This document shows positions 50,615 through 63,400 of a stretch of DNA of 64,000 bases, piece by piece (the stretch's first letter is position 1; each line of letters starts with the position of its first letter). The notes beneath the pieces were generated by a model. That model was not told where the DNA came from and ran no database searches. It saw only the letters and a program-made list of their open reading frames with translations. This DNA is from Prunella strophiata (Eukaryota; Chordata; Aves; Passeriformes; Prunellidae). The DNA lies in NCBI GenBank assembly GCA_036583965.1, contig JAZBQD010000014.1, positions 63,766,395 through 63,830,394 of the forward strand, read 5' to 3'. The translations under genes and the position numbers were made by a program.

Positions 50615-52720
50615 ATATTGAGTGAAAGGCATTACCACAAGCTACGTGGTAACAGCTTTCTTCTGACAAAGCTTTTTGCCAGACAGAACATTGTCTACTG
50701 AAACCACAGAATCATTAAACTTCCCAGTTTGTCATGATTTTTTGAGTTATATTTACAGTAGTTGTTCTTTTTCCATCTCCCCCTCACACCCTCTAAATCA
50801 TCTAAGTACTGGTTTCTGTTCAAAGCTGCAGAGAGGTCATGAAAGATGAAGAGGTTACATGTGGTGGAAGGAATCTCTTCATATATTCAAAAGACATATT
50901 CATGAAAAGCTAAAAAAGTAAACGTTCATTATTTTCCTTAATGGTACACTATCTCAGCTCCTCTCTGCTGTAAACTACAGTCAGAGTAAATCATGAACAC
51001 TAATGAGAATACAGCAGAGTGAGGACTAAGATACTTTGGGTTTTGGCTCCGTTACTGACCATAAAAGGCTCCCAAGGTGCTATCAGAAGATAAATTTTAA
51101 ATTGCTAAAATAAGTTGGGACTCCCACCACACATAAAAAAAGGCTGTGTTCATCTATAATTATAGGATTACGACCTATTTCCCTACTCAGGATCTGATCT
51201 GTAGGTTTGCTAAGCAGCTTCAGCTCATATTCAGTTCCTGAGGGGGCTTAGTCTTATTCTAGATAATTTCTTTAAATTGGTGCAAAAAGAAAAAACCCCA
51301 CTGCACTAAAATCAGAAATTATTACCATTCCATTACTTACTATTCTTTCAAGTAATCCAGCATTCATCATAAAATATCCTTTCAATGGCCAGTGCTTGAA
51401 TAAATATATGTGTCTTAAACTTCCATCATTCTATTTTGCTCTATTTTTATTACCATTTTGCAATATCACTTTTTTTAAACAGCACATGAATATTCTCTTT
51501 CAACAGTTCCAATCTGCTCTCTTACACAGATTTCACTTTTCATCATTTTTCAGTTACATATATTTTACCTCTATCAATCTCAATAACTAAAATTATTTCA
51601 ATTATATAGGAAATTTCTTAGGTTTTAGGGGGAATTGATGTTTTCATAACCTCCTTGTACATAACAGTTTCTTCTACAAACACCTGATAACCTACCTCTG
51701 TCATTATTTGGGAAATATGATGGTCTTTTTTTTATATTGCTTTGTTTCAGTGTGGAAGAGCTTCATTAATTTGCTTTGGGGTTTTTTTACCCTTTTCCAA
51801 TCTCTTTTGCCTTGTTTTCTTATTTATAATTTCTTTTGCATGTAGTGAGCATAATGGCTAAGTCTTCTTCAGGTTCATCAGAGAATCAGTCTTTAATCTT
51901 AACCCAAGATCCAACAATATGAAAATCATGGTGGGAAAGATGAAAAATTACAAAAATGGTGCAAGAACATAAAACTCTTTCCATTTGTACCCGTTGATGT
52001 TATAATAAGAATAGACCTCAGTGATAACAACAAATTATTTTTGAAGGGATCAAAGAATCAGTTAAGTGTGCAGCTTTCTCAATACTCAGGTTATAAACCA
52101 CTAAAAAGATGTGATAAAAAGAACAGGTGAACATAAAAAAATTAATTCAACTCTTCATCTTCATTTTCTCTTTTAGTTTTTCCTTCTGTTCCCATTTGTT
52201 TTTCCCTCTGATACTTCTTCTTGTATTGATGGCAAAAATCACCAGCTGCTTATCATCAAAATTATTAAGCTCATTATCTTCTGAACATATTCTTTTGTGC
52301 CAACACAGCGACAGGATGGATAATCTTACATACTATCCCTGTAACTATAGATGGCTTGAATGAATTCTAACTACTTTGTAAGTAGGAATGAAAAGAAATC
52401 TACATTTGTTAGTTATTACTTCTTGGTTTTCTCAAATATTTCTATTAATAAAAGTAAGCTACTAGTGATTGAGGTAATCAAAAATACCAGGGTATGGCAA
52501 ATCTTCAGATGTAAAGCTTTATTTGTGTTTTCAGCACAGGCTATGGAGTAAAAGTACACCCTTTTTAACATCAAATTCTATTAATTTAAAACAATATAAA
52601 CCACTGCACATTAAAGCCCATTACCTAATGAAATCCAGAGATGAGGTATGCCATTCAAAAGGCTAATTTAATGTCTTCTACCATTTTTTCCATTGCATGT
52701 TTGACCAGAAGGACCTTCTA

Positions 52721-52795
52721 GAATAATAATAATATTAAAAAAACCCCAAAAATTCAAAACAAAACAACAACAAAAACAAACAAACAAAAAACCCC
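52721..52795. repeat. A-rich (AAT)n / (AAAAC)n low-complexity tract
   Basis: Four ATA-type units lead into alternating aaaac, aac and aaac units with two cccc islands. The left edge (gaccttctagaataataa, 52712-52729) is repeated exactly at 15574-15591. Confidence 0.85.
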
Positions 52796-55586
52796 AGGCA
52801 GAAACATAAACTAAAAAGTAATAAAAAGTATTTCAAATGCATCTTTCCTCTTGTGAACCCTCACTCATCTCTGGATGTGGTTAAGGGAGATTTCACCTGT
52901 ATTAGTGGTACTATGCCTGCTGTCTATGGACACCACCTTAGCCACTTCAATGAAGTGTTGGTTTGTCAGCCCAGGAAAACCTGAGAGAAAACACAATGCA
53001 GAAGCTCTCTATTTCACTTTCTCCTCATGAGCCACATAAAAATTGCTGCTTTTGCCCATAAAAGGCAGAACATCCTCCAAAAGCAGGCTCTGCCAGCAGA
53101 AGCTGCTTTACTGCACAAAGTCACTGTATATACACTGGGGTGGAAGAGAATTGTGGGCAAATGCAGCAGCACTGGACTTTGTTGGAAGCTTCTGCTCTTT
53201 CAGAATGCAAAACTGAAGCCAAAGCCTATAAATTGTTGGACATTTTGCCTGGATTAACCATCATTTTGTTTATTCTAGCTGTAATTAGACCATAATGCAC
53301 GACATCAGCACACAAGCCAACTTTGTTATAACTAAAGATTACTTTTTAGGAATTCTGCAAGCCTATGATAATTGTAGAGTGGTTCTACTTCCACAATATA
53401 GTAAAGAATTATTGATGGCATGTGGATATTTTGTTTATTGTTATTTTCCTGAAGAGCTATTTCCATATGATTTTCATACTGTGCAATAAGCAAAATAGCT
53501 TCATCCCTGAAATAGCTCTATTATAGAAGTTTAAGTGTCAAATGTCTTTCTATTGCTCAGGGCAATGCTGAGATATTCACCATTAGAGCCAAACTTTAGT
53601 TAGCACAAAACCAGCAAACTAAACCTTTCATTCCTTAAGTGCTTTTCTTTATCTGTGAGACTAAAAAATGTCTTTTTAGCTGGCACCAGTGGCTTTGGGG
53701 AGTGTTTTGCAGCACATTTTTGCAAATGCTTATTTCAGGTTTATTGGCCTCACAGCAGAGGTTGCAGAAGACCACACAATTGGAATGATCATTTTTCTTT
53801 GCATTAGCAGCTTAAATTTAGAATGGTGGCAGCTAACCTTAGAGGAAACTGGACTAATGAAAGATACTTCACAGAAAATGATTCAGTATTTAAGAGGGAG
53901 TATGGAGGAGAATCTTCAAAAATAAGAAAAAAATCATATTGAAAACCAAATTTTTCTCCTTTTTACCTGTGTTTGGGTTTTATTCTAATTAGGTCCCTGT
54001 TTCCCAGACTTTAATCATTTATAACCACATTCTATGGGAAAAAAAATCATTATTTAGTAGCTCATGGGTAAAAAACTCTTTAGATGCAGTGAAACAGATG
54101 TTAATATATGAGAGAAAATTTTCTTGCCCTAGTATTTGGAAAAATGTTAGTTTAAGCAAAGGACACATCCACCACAAATATGGATAGTAAAATCTAAAAA
54201 CTCCTCCAGCATTTAAGAGAAGCTTGTGTTCTCCTGAATTGATGTGTATGTATGAAATGATGTGATTTCTTTTTCTATATTCTTTGAAAAACTGTATGAA
54301 CAAGACCTATTCCTTTAAGAGCTCATCCCTTATTTATTTATCTTTTGGCAGCTCACTTCATAATCACATCATAAAGTATCATTGAACTAGAGTTAGAAAA
54401 ACTATTATATCATCTCTTTAATCCTCTTTCAAAGTACAGCATGTGATACAGTTCTCCCACAGAGACCAGCACAGACAACTGTCTTTTGCAGAAATTATGT
54501 GAAAATATGGGAACATGGGTCAGTCTCAGCCATATTCATTGCTTTTCTAGGCACATCTTACACAAGGAATGGATTTGGAGCCATAAACAGTAGTTAAAAA
54601 TAAATGCTTAAATCCAGCCCCATATACTGTTTTCATTACATGTCTCAATAATACAAAAACAGGGAATGAAAATGCAAAGCATATTGCCATGATCTGCAAG
54701 TAGCACTGTTTATTAACACAGTAGTTAAAACAGTTCAACTAAATTGTCAGCCAGCCAAGGACATCTTCTGTGAAAACACAAAAAACACCTACCACATTTC
54801 AAATAAAACAAAAAATTACTCTATGGGTGTGTTCTGTATGATGTCACACAAGATGGATTAGTTAAAATCAAAAGCTAAGGAATTGAAATCACTGAATTAT
54901 ATGAGTTTGCCCATCAAGAAGTCTCAGACAAACACAAAAAAGGAAGCAAGCTAAATCTGGAAACCAAAGACTTCATCAACCCAGTGTTCTACTCCACAAA
55001 GACTGGATAATTGCCACAGTGAATAAGCCTGTTTTGTATGTTCTGAAGAGTTAAAAAAGTATCTCAAAAACTTTGATATTTGCCCAGTTAAAGAGCTTTT
55101 CCCATGTTCAGAATAAACTAACCCTAGTACAGACACAGCTCTTCAGCAAACAGATCACAAGCATTCCTACTATAATCATCTAAAAATAGTCCATAGTCTC
55201 TGAGTGGTATCAACCCCCTTGTGCAAGTCAATTTGAAGGTTTGGAGTAAAGACATCATATTTCACATTAAATTGTGTAGAAGTAGTACTTCCACCTACTC
55301 CATATTGTAGTAATTAATTTTTTTTATACAAGCAATTTGATGATGATTCCAATTTAATCACACTAAACTCTTAGAAATCTTCTTTTCAAATTAGGACAGA
55401 TCCTCTTTACAGAATAAAAGATAGTTAATTTTTTATGTCAAATTGTTCCTTGCTCCCTGCTGAAACTAGGAAGATGATAGTAGTGTTCCATTTAGCTCCC
55501 ATTTGCTTCCTTTTGAAGATTAGGGAAAGGGATTATGAAAGCCATATTGTCTGGATGATGACTTTGAGTATTGAGAGATGTTGATT

Positions 55587-55719
55587 AAAATAAAACAAAC
55601 AAACAAAAACCAACAAAACAAAACAAAACTAAACAAAAACTCCACGACAAACAAAGAAAAAAACCCCAACCCAAGCCAAACCAACACACAAAAAATATCA
55701 AAAACAAAATACCCACAAC
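55587..55719. repeat. A-rich (AAAC/AAAAC)n low-complexity tract
   Basis: About 130 bases contain almost no G and are dominated by aaac, aaaac and ccaa units. ORFs rich in N, K, T and Q on + and in F, L, V on - come from this composition and are not genes. Confidence 0.85.
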
Positions 55720-57785
55720 AGAAACCTATGAATTCAACATCTGCCACTCACTTTATTAGTCCTCTTAGCCATAAGAATTCAAGAAACATTGTAAAAGCAC
55801 AGCACATGATTTTTATAAACTTTGAAAAAATCTTTGTACAGCAAATTAACTCAGTGTGTGATATTTCGACTCTATGAAAACTACATTTCTGTCATATAAA
55901 CTTATATTTTTTAGTTATGGTTTGTTATTTCTTTTAAATACTAATGCCATGCAATACCCATCCAGGCCATATATAGGTACTTGATCTAGATCCATCTGGC
56001 AAAAAAAAATCATACCAAAAAAAAGCCCCAAACCCTAATAATTAAAGGCGTGTTGAAAGCTAAAATAAAATGAAATTTATCTTGTGAAGCTGTATTTTAG
56101 GACATGACCAGCATTAATATGACACAGTAAGATTTAATTGTCTGTTTCCTATAATTGGCAGCAGTTGAAGAAACAAAAGTGAGTTTACAACTTTCTTTGA
56201 TTTTCTGTGTGCTTGGGACTGACCAAGTTAGGATTACCAGAAAATATAGCCAAATGAGAGCTAGTGTAATTGCTTTAACTTTGGGACCATGACTTTAGGT
56301 CATTAATGAATTTGAAATACATTTGAACCAGAAATTTTTTGTGTTTATCATGGAATTATTTTCATAGCACTAATAACCTCTGTTTATAGACTGAAGAAGC
56401 TATGGAAAAAGCTTCCCTATTTCTCAAACAAATAGTAAAATTATTCATTTCAAAAATTCAAGTTCTCTAGCTTTGAAAGTCATAGTTAATCAAAATTCTG
56501 GAGTTCTTCCTTTAAATCCAGGAATTATAGCCTGATCTTTTTCCCCATGCAAAATATTAACCTTTGCCAAGTACATAAGATGATAATTAAAGCCAGGTCT
56601 AAATCCTTTATCAATCAAGATTTCAAAGATGTTGCAGCAGACAGATGCTGTTTCAAGCTAAGATGAAAGTGTCACATTATCACGATCACAATTTATGCAG
56701 TACATGGCTCTACAGCCAAAGTTATACTGAGGGAAGATCCAAAAATTGTGGCTTTGTTTGAAAAAGGAGAACTTGCTCCCTGCTTGCAATTAGTAGGTGA
56801 AAAGCCAGGAGAAGAATTTTGCTGGTACATGCTTTGAAAAGGTGCCTTACATCTGTGGCTGATAGGCTGGAAGGGAATCAAAGAGCCTCCAGAGAGAGCA
56901 AGTGGTTGTGCTTGAAAAATGATCATGATACCTCAAGGGAAGGAATCTCTTCCAAAGGCTGTTCCCAACTGGGGTGGCCAGCAGGCAACAGAACCTGGAA
57001 ATACAGGGGTGTATATGGATTTTGGGGTTTTATTGCATGGGGGATCAGGGGGTTTCTGTGGTCTGTATGACCTAATTTAAACTGCAAGTCAGGAGATGGT
57101 AGAGTGCCCTTCCACCTGAGGAATCAGTAATAAAAAACTGAATGTAGCTTATCAGGTTATTTTATGTCCTTTAAGGTTAATAAATATCTATTTATTCATT
57201 TTTATAAATTATGCATTGAAATACTGATGGTCTAGTCAAAGTCAATCCACCCATGACATGGTCAAATAGATATTGGATCCTCAGATTACTTGATTTAAAC
57301 TGGGATTCTTTCTCTTCAGCTTCTGTGGGGATTTATTGTAGACTTTAAACACAGTTTAAATAAAATATGTTTGTAAAAACAGATTTCAAAAGCATAGGGC
57401 TGTTTTGTTAGTGTCATTATAGTTTCCAGACAAATGCAAAAGTAATTAATTTATTTGCTTTTGAAATTTGTGGTTTATTTCAAATTATGAGATAACAATG
57501 ACTTTGACTAGGTTTTCTGAAAAATCCTTGAGCACTATCTGAACTGCTGTCCTAAATTACCATCTCCTGATGATATCATGAACAAAGCATTGTATCTTTT
57601 GTCTCACCTCTCTCTGATAATTCCTATGTTAACTATCTTGTTACTATTTGATTGTTTAGTGTTTTGAAACATGGACAAAAATACTTATTAAAATTTTAAA
57701 TTTCTTTTAATTTTTTTTAATTCCAGAAGGAAATCATAACACAATTGTTTCTTAGTATTCAACCCTAATCCCTCGTGTTTTGCAG

Positions 57786-57896
57786 GGAGAGGGAATATTC
57801 CTAGAAGAACTTTCTTCTTTACCTAAATGTGATAACAATTTGCATGACTATCAAAGCTGCTATATACAGGTTGACATTATTCAGTCCTCAGATAAG
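57786..57896 (+). CDS. Candidate internal exon, 111 nt (unidentified gene)
   Basis: The acceptor tcgtgttttgcag (AG at 57784-57785) is preceded by a moderately pyrimidine-rich stretch from about 57743. The donor is AAG|gtaaac at 57897. The unit is exactly 37 codons, phase 0 at both ends. One frame is open, reading GEGIFLEELSSLPKCDNN, then LHDYQSCYIQVDII, then QSSDK. In that frame a stop lies about 30 bases before the acceptor and another 24 bases after the donor, as expected for an isolated exon. Two cysteines would suit an extracellular or metal-binding context, but nothing identifies the family. Its strand is opposite to the other better candidates. Confidence 0.25.
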
Positions 57897-60350
57897 GTAA
57901 ACCATTTATCACTTTGTTGAGCTCTTCAGTCAGTCTACAGCTGAGCAAATTTCTTTGGCTTGCTTTTCCCAGGACAATTATTCTAGATATATTGCCTTCA
58001 TGGGAGATGTTAACCAAAAGCACTGCTTTCTTTCAGCCTTGCCCTGAAAGTCCCTCTTGGCATATAAGAAATATGAAACACATTGTTTAGATTTCACCAA
58101 ACCTAAATCACCACAAGAAGGATAGAAGGGGCAACTCAAACATTGACTAGAAATTTAAGTTAGGAAAAGGCAAACCACCCAGGAGGGAAGCTTTCCTTAG
58201 ACATTTAAAAATAATAAATTAAGAACTACTCTCTTATCAAGCACAATTCTTTCACCTTGCCAACCTTACAAAGTGTAAGAATAATACAGTTGGATCTTCA
58301 AATCTGATAAAATTTGGGAGTTGTTGAATTCCAGTTTCTAATCCTGCTGCTGTCTACCTGTGAACCTGTTATTGAAAGGAGATCCAGAGGGACCACCCAT
58401 CCAGAGCCTGCATCACCAAGCAGGGAAGTGCCAAGTTTAACTCTTAGGGGAGCTCTTGCCCCCACAGCATATCCTATGCTTCCATCAACCTACAGGATTG
58501 AGTGACAAGAGATTTAATGGTGTGTAATGAGAGGCTAATTCTTCAGGAATTATACCTGGGGGGCAAAGGGGTCTCTGTAGCAGAGCAGTGTCAATGAAAA
58601 TGCCACAATGGTGATATCACATCCAGGTTGCTAAGATTACCACCTACTGATGTCCCAAAGGTGGAGACCAAGGAATGGAGTTCATAGATTTAGCCACGAG
58701 TTCATGTTACAGAATGCAACCACATGTTGGCACTTAGGTTGAGGAAGCAAAACTTCCAGCCATGGAAGGAACTGATAAGACAAAGTGAGGAACACAGAGA
58801 TGTAAAGATACAAGAATATTATTCTTAAATTTACATAAACATCAGGGGGTAAGATTCATTGGATTTTTCAGAGTAAAATGACTTTTCATTTAAACGTGTT
58901 GAAACACCCACATACCAGATATTCTACAGGTTTTAATTTGTAATTTATTATTCAGTACATAGTTTAACATGGTAAGCAGAGGCTAGAAAATAAAGTGTAA
59001 TTGCCTGTAATCATTTTTAGCATGATTTGTTTGCCTAGATTAAACATGTAGAAAATTATTCATTATTAAAAACATGTTGATGGTAAGTTAAATGTATGAG
59101 TACTCTGGTTGCCTCAGGGTGGGGTGAATGACTATTCTCACACACAAAAGTACTTGACCCAGGGAACACATTCAAAAATTAGGGTCAAATGTGCACCAGC
59201 TGAGTTAATTTATAAAAGCCTCATTTGTTAGAAGGAAAAAAAAAAAAAGAAATCAAGAAAATGATGGGAGAAAACCCCTAAACTGATGAGATCCTAGATT
59301 TGTACAATAGCTTCAGGTGTAAACAACAGCTGCTAAAGCAAAGCATTTCACTATGTCTCAGTAACACAGCTTAGAATGTGCTTTAAATCTCATCAAGTTC
59401 AGTTGAATACTCCAGTGTAAAAATCATTGCTGAAAACAATGTCAAGCTTTTGTTTCAGTCAATTCTCCCTTAAATGTTCCATGAGCAGTTCTCTTATTTG
59501 GTGTTTAAGTTTAGAAAAGAGATCTATGAAAGGTTGGTAAAGGTTAATTAATAGAACCATGTTGCCAACAGGGCAAACACATGGAACAAAAAGAAAGAAT
59601 GAGTTTAGAGAGTATTTTTGAAAGGCTTTGATTTTTTAAAGAAAAAAATCAGAGCAGCAGAAAAGGTTACAGAATACTGAAAGGAAAGAGGCACTGGATA
59701 ATCATAGTGACTCTTTTTCTGTTCTATAGGGTGAGTCCTTATTTAAAATGAAAATATAATCATTACTACTTATCTTTACTCTATGGAAAAAAACCATCAG
59801 CTATGACTCATGTTTATATATGTGCTTTAAGGCATGAGAGGACACTTCATGCAGGGAATTAAATTCTTTTTGTACATCTGATCATATTTTTTCTGACTTT
59901 TATTTACCCTTCTGGGGCTGTGAATGAAAGAATCACTGCCTAAAAACTAAAAAAAGAGAGCTGAAATTCATGAGATCTGAGTTAATAACCTTCCCTAATG
60001 GTTTAAGGGAGTAAGACTTTATTAAAATTACGTGAATGCTGAGAATTCAACATCTTCTGGTGACCACTCCATGCTTTGCTTGTGGAATTTATACCAAATT
60101 TTAAGATAAATTCTTTGTGACTCTACCTTGTAACACTTTCCCACCTATACAATGAAGCCTTACCCAGACAGTAATGCCCCCATATTATTTCCACATGGCA
60201 TGCTACATACAGTGAAGTAAATTTTAGTTGAAACAGCTTTACTGTTCATAAATAGTGTGATAAAATCACATAAGCATCAATAGGTGTGACTTTTTTCTTC
60301 TGAAACACATTGCAACAGAATCTAATTATTTTTCTTCTACATTTTCTTAC
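57897..60350. other. Unique non-coding DNA
   Basis: A 12-base A run lies at about 59237. The 58314-58505 ORF is in a mildly GC-richer patch and has no recognised domain. Otherwise nothing definite is seen. Confidence 0.6.
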
Positions 60351-60413
60351 CTGGTCATAATCCAGCTGAGGAAGCATGAAATCAGTGCATCTGGCATTTT
60401 TGACACCTTTAAT
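60351..60413 (-). CDS. Candidate internal exon, 63 nt (unidentified gene)
   Basis: This is the best exon-like unit in the window. On the - strand a long T-rich tract ends in accttgctttgctag (AG at 60415-60414). The unit ends at a perfect donor, CAG|gtaaga (GT at 60350-60349). It is exactly 21 codons, phase 0 at both ends. One frame is open, reading IKGVKNARCTDFMLPQLDY then DQ. The TAG of the acceptor is itself an in-frame stop, so the frame opens precisely at the splice site. The peptide is hydrophilic with one cysteine; I do not recognise the protein. A second frame with an ATG is also open in part. Same strand as the candidate at 34559, about 26 kb downstream in transcription. Confidence 0.38.
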
Positions 60414-63400
60414 CTAGCAAAGCAAGGTAAAAAAAAATTCTCATTCAATAATATAGTTTCAACATAAGTAAATTCATGCAGCAGGTTTATGATTTAGTTC
60501 AGACCATATTTATATGTACATGTTCATATATATGCACTGCAGCAGTTGCTGAAATATTAAAACTAGATAATATTTATACTGAAAATAACTACATATATGT
60601 TTCAATTGTGCATCTAAATTCACTATGGACATTGGTTATTGCTTTCAATTTGAATATAGTTCTTATTTCTTGACCCTATCAAAATTTCATGTTTTCCTCT
60701 TTTGGTGGGTGAAATAGAAATAAAACTGAAGCATAACTACATACATTTCACATTAGATGTGGGTAGTGTTGCTTTCACACTGAAATAATGCAAAAAGATA
60801 TACTCAAGAGAACTTGATTCTATGAAGATAACTGTGCTATAACTCATGTCTTCTACAAATTTTACACATTTCTCCTCTTTCTCAAGATATTTATGATTTA
60901 CAATGCACTATAACTCCCTTTGGATTAGTATATTTCCAAATCCATCAAGCCTGAGAGGCCAAATTTAATGCATTACTTCCAGACCTAGTGTATTCACCAT
61001 TTAAGTGGGATAAAGGAATATGACAAAAGGAAATATCATCAATGACATTGTACAAGAAATTGACCTACAGCCTGGCCATGGGATGAGTGACACTGCCCTT
61101 CATCAAGCTATTGGATAGCATCAGGGTTAGTGCCCTGATTCAGGAAAAAAAAATAACAGCAAAAATGTGTAATTTTAAGACAATGATGGGTAACACAGGT
61201 GTTGAAATTGCAACAGAATATGAAAGTTAAAAACACTAATCACGATATTCACCCTGCATTCCAGAGAGAGAAATAATTACTCTGTACATGTGGTTGTGTT
61301 ACCACCTCATCAGAGACCTATTGGAAGAATAGATCTTTATAGAGAAAACCCATTAAAGCACAGGGACAATGTAAAGGTCTTTGACATCTCTACCTATTTC
61401 ACTCTGAGCCTTGGCATTAAGGACTCAGTCCATACACTGATCTTTTCATTTTACCCTGAAATTGCTTTTTTTACGAAATGTTCTAAAAATGTGTTAGAAG
61501 AATACTAATACTTTTGAACATGTCCATATTATGTTTGCTGACCCTGTGAGACTTTAGCCCATTCTCTCTCTATTTGGAGAGGCTTTCTCAGAGTTCATGA
61601 GAATCTTGGCTCCTCAGAGTACCCTTCAAGGACAGAAAAAGTCTTTGAGCTCAAGTGGGCGAAGGAGAATATTGCTGCAACTCTTCAATCATTACCAAGA
61701 TGTCTTTCAGCCATTAATATAGTGTGAACCCAAATTTACTGTCTTATTAAGTACTATTTATATTTACTGTACATTTAGATTTAATATATGATGATGTGAG
61801 AGGCTTTATTTGCTCTGAATTTACATAATTGGCAATGGCAGTTTGCTGTAACACATAGAAAGCAGTAACAATAAAATGATGAACAATAATTCAGTTTTGT
61901 AAAGTTAGAATTAAGAAATGTGACTTTGGAACTAGAAATAAAATTTTAATTGTTTTAGAAGAGCTCATAAGAAACACCAGGTTTACTATTATTTTCCTTT
62001 CCACAGAAAAACATGCTTCCATCTAGATCTACAGATGTTTTTCTATATTAATTCAGTGCTAAAATCTGAAGGAAATGCAAAACTGAAGATGAAAATTTGT
62101 GAACATTATTGGTTGTATAAAATAAGCTCTTTAAAAAAAAATTAAAATTTTAGTGGTATCTGAATTAATTTATTAAAATATTAACAATTGTAGACGAGTT
62201 CTGGTATAGGAAAATGTACAGGGGTTTTATATTTAACCTCAATAACCTTTATTGCTGATGTTCTTCTTACAGTCATATCCAAGCAAAGTTCTCCTTACAT
62301 CTTTCCTTGCAATAAGAGTGAAGAGAAGCAGAATATCACAAACAAGTATAAGAACTCATTTTAAAGTCATAAAGTAACATTTTGAAGTCTGGTAAGATAT
62401 AGAGCAAAGCCCAGTCTTGCTGAGGACTTTTGTATTTGGGTTCAGAAGGAAAGAATTTAATACCAGACCTTTTACAGATGTCTATGTCTGTGACAAATAA
62501 AAAGAGATAATAAAAACAGCATAACCTTTTAATTAAAAAAAAAAATAATGTTTTCTGAAGGAAATGCAAAGGTTTATTTGTTAAATTCCTTTTAAGTGTT
62601 CATATCTGAACATTTGGAGAAGTGTCTTGTCAACAACAAGCTTTTTGATCTTTAAATGCTTATGTGAAATTCATGTCCCTGTTTTTTTGTTGTTTTTTTT
62701 TTCCCAAAAAGCACAAAATTTGTCAAATTCTGTAATATCTACATGCCCTCCTATTTTGCAACGAGATATAGTTTTTGATTTCCAAACTGCAAGAAAATAA
62801 TTAGAGAATCATAGATCTGAGTCAACACCAGAAGAAACCCTTCTGATTTGACAAAGGTTAAATTTGAGGTTTTGCATTCAACCATGAAAATTAAAAAATT
62901 AAGGTAGTAGTCCAAGATTTTAAAGGAGAAACAGGAAAAAGTTTAAATATCAGGTAAAAAACTTTAGATTGTCTACATATCTACAGCAAAGCAATTAATT
63001 TTTAATGTTCAAAAGTACTATATGTAGCTAAGATATAGTGCATTAAAAAAATAAAGAACTTGAGGTTAGGAAAACCTCCAGATAATTTAGTAACTATTCA
63101 AGTTTGCAAACTTTTCTTATATATTGGACCTGAGGTTTTTTTGAAGGCAAGTCTAAGCTCTTTCCTTCTAGGAGTTTCATGCACACTGAATAATGCACAG
63201 CATTGTTTTTCCTACTTACCTATTGTAGACCCCTGAAATGCAGCCCATTTAATCTCTCCAAAGCTAAAACTATACTTATAAATTAAATGGTACCATGAAA
63301 CATTTCCAAGCCACTGAGAAACTCCATCATTATGCTGTTAAATTTTCAAAACTTGATATGGAAAAATCAGAACTGTCCCAATATCTCCTGAGCATAGCCC

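Larger units (their letters stand above)
50615..57785. other. AT-rich unique non-coding DNA with A-rich tracts
   Basis: Two A-rich tracts (52721-52795 and 55587-55719) are listed separately. Around 53027-53257 and 53689-53925 there are ORFs of 76 and 78 codons in slightly more balanced DNA, without any domain I recognise. The 55520-55877 ORFs on both strands derive from the low-complexity tract. Confidence 0.6.

Noticed and set aside
55520..55877. Overlapping 75- and 99-codon ORFs
   Set aside because: Both are translations of the A-rich low-complexity tract.
62795..62850. CR1-like terminal words (agaatcatagatctgagt)
   Set aside because: The next CR1 blocks (ttggaagggacc, tccaaccc) are absent.
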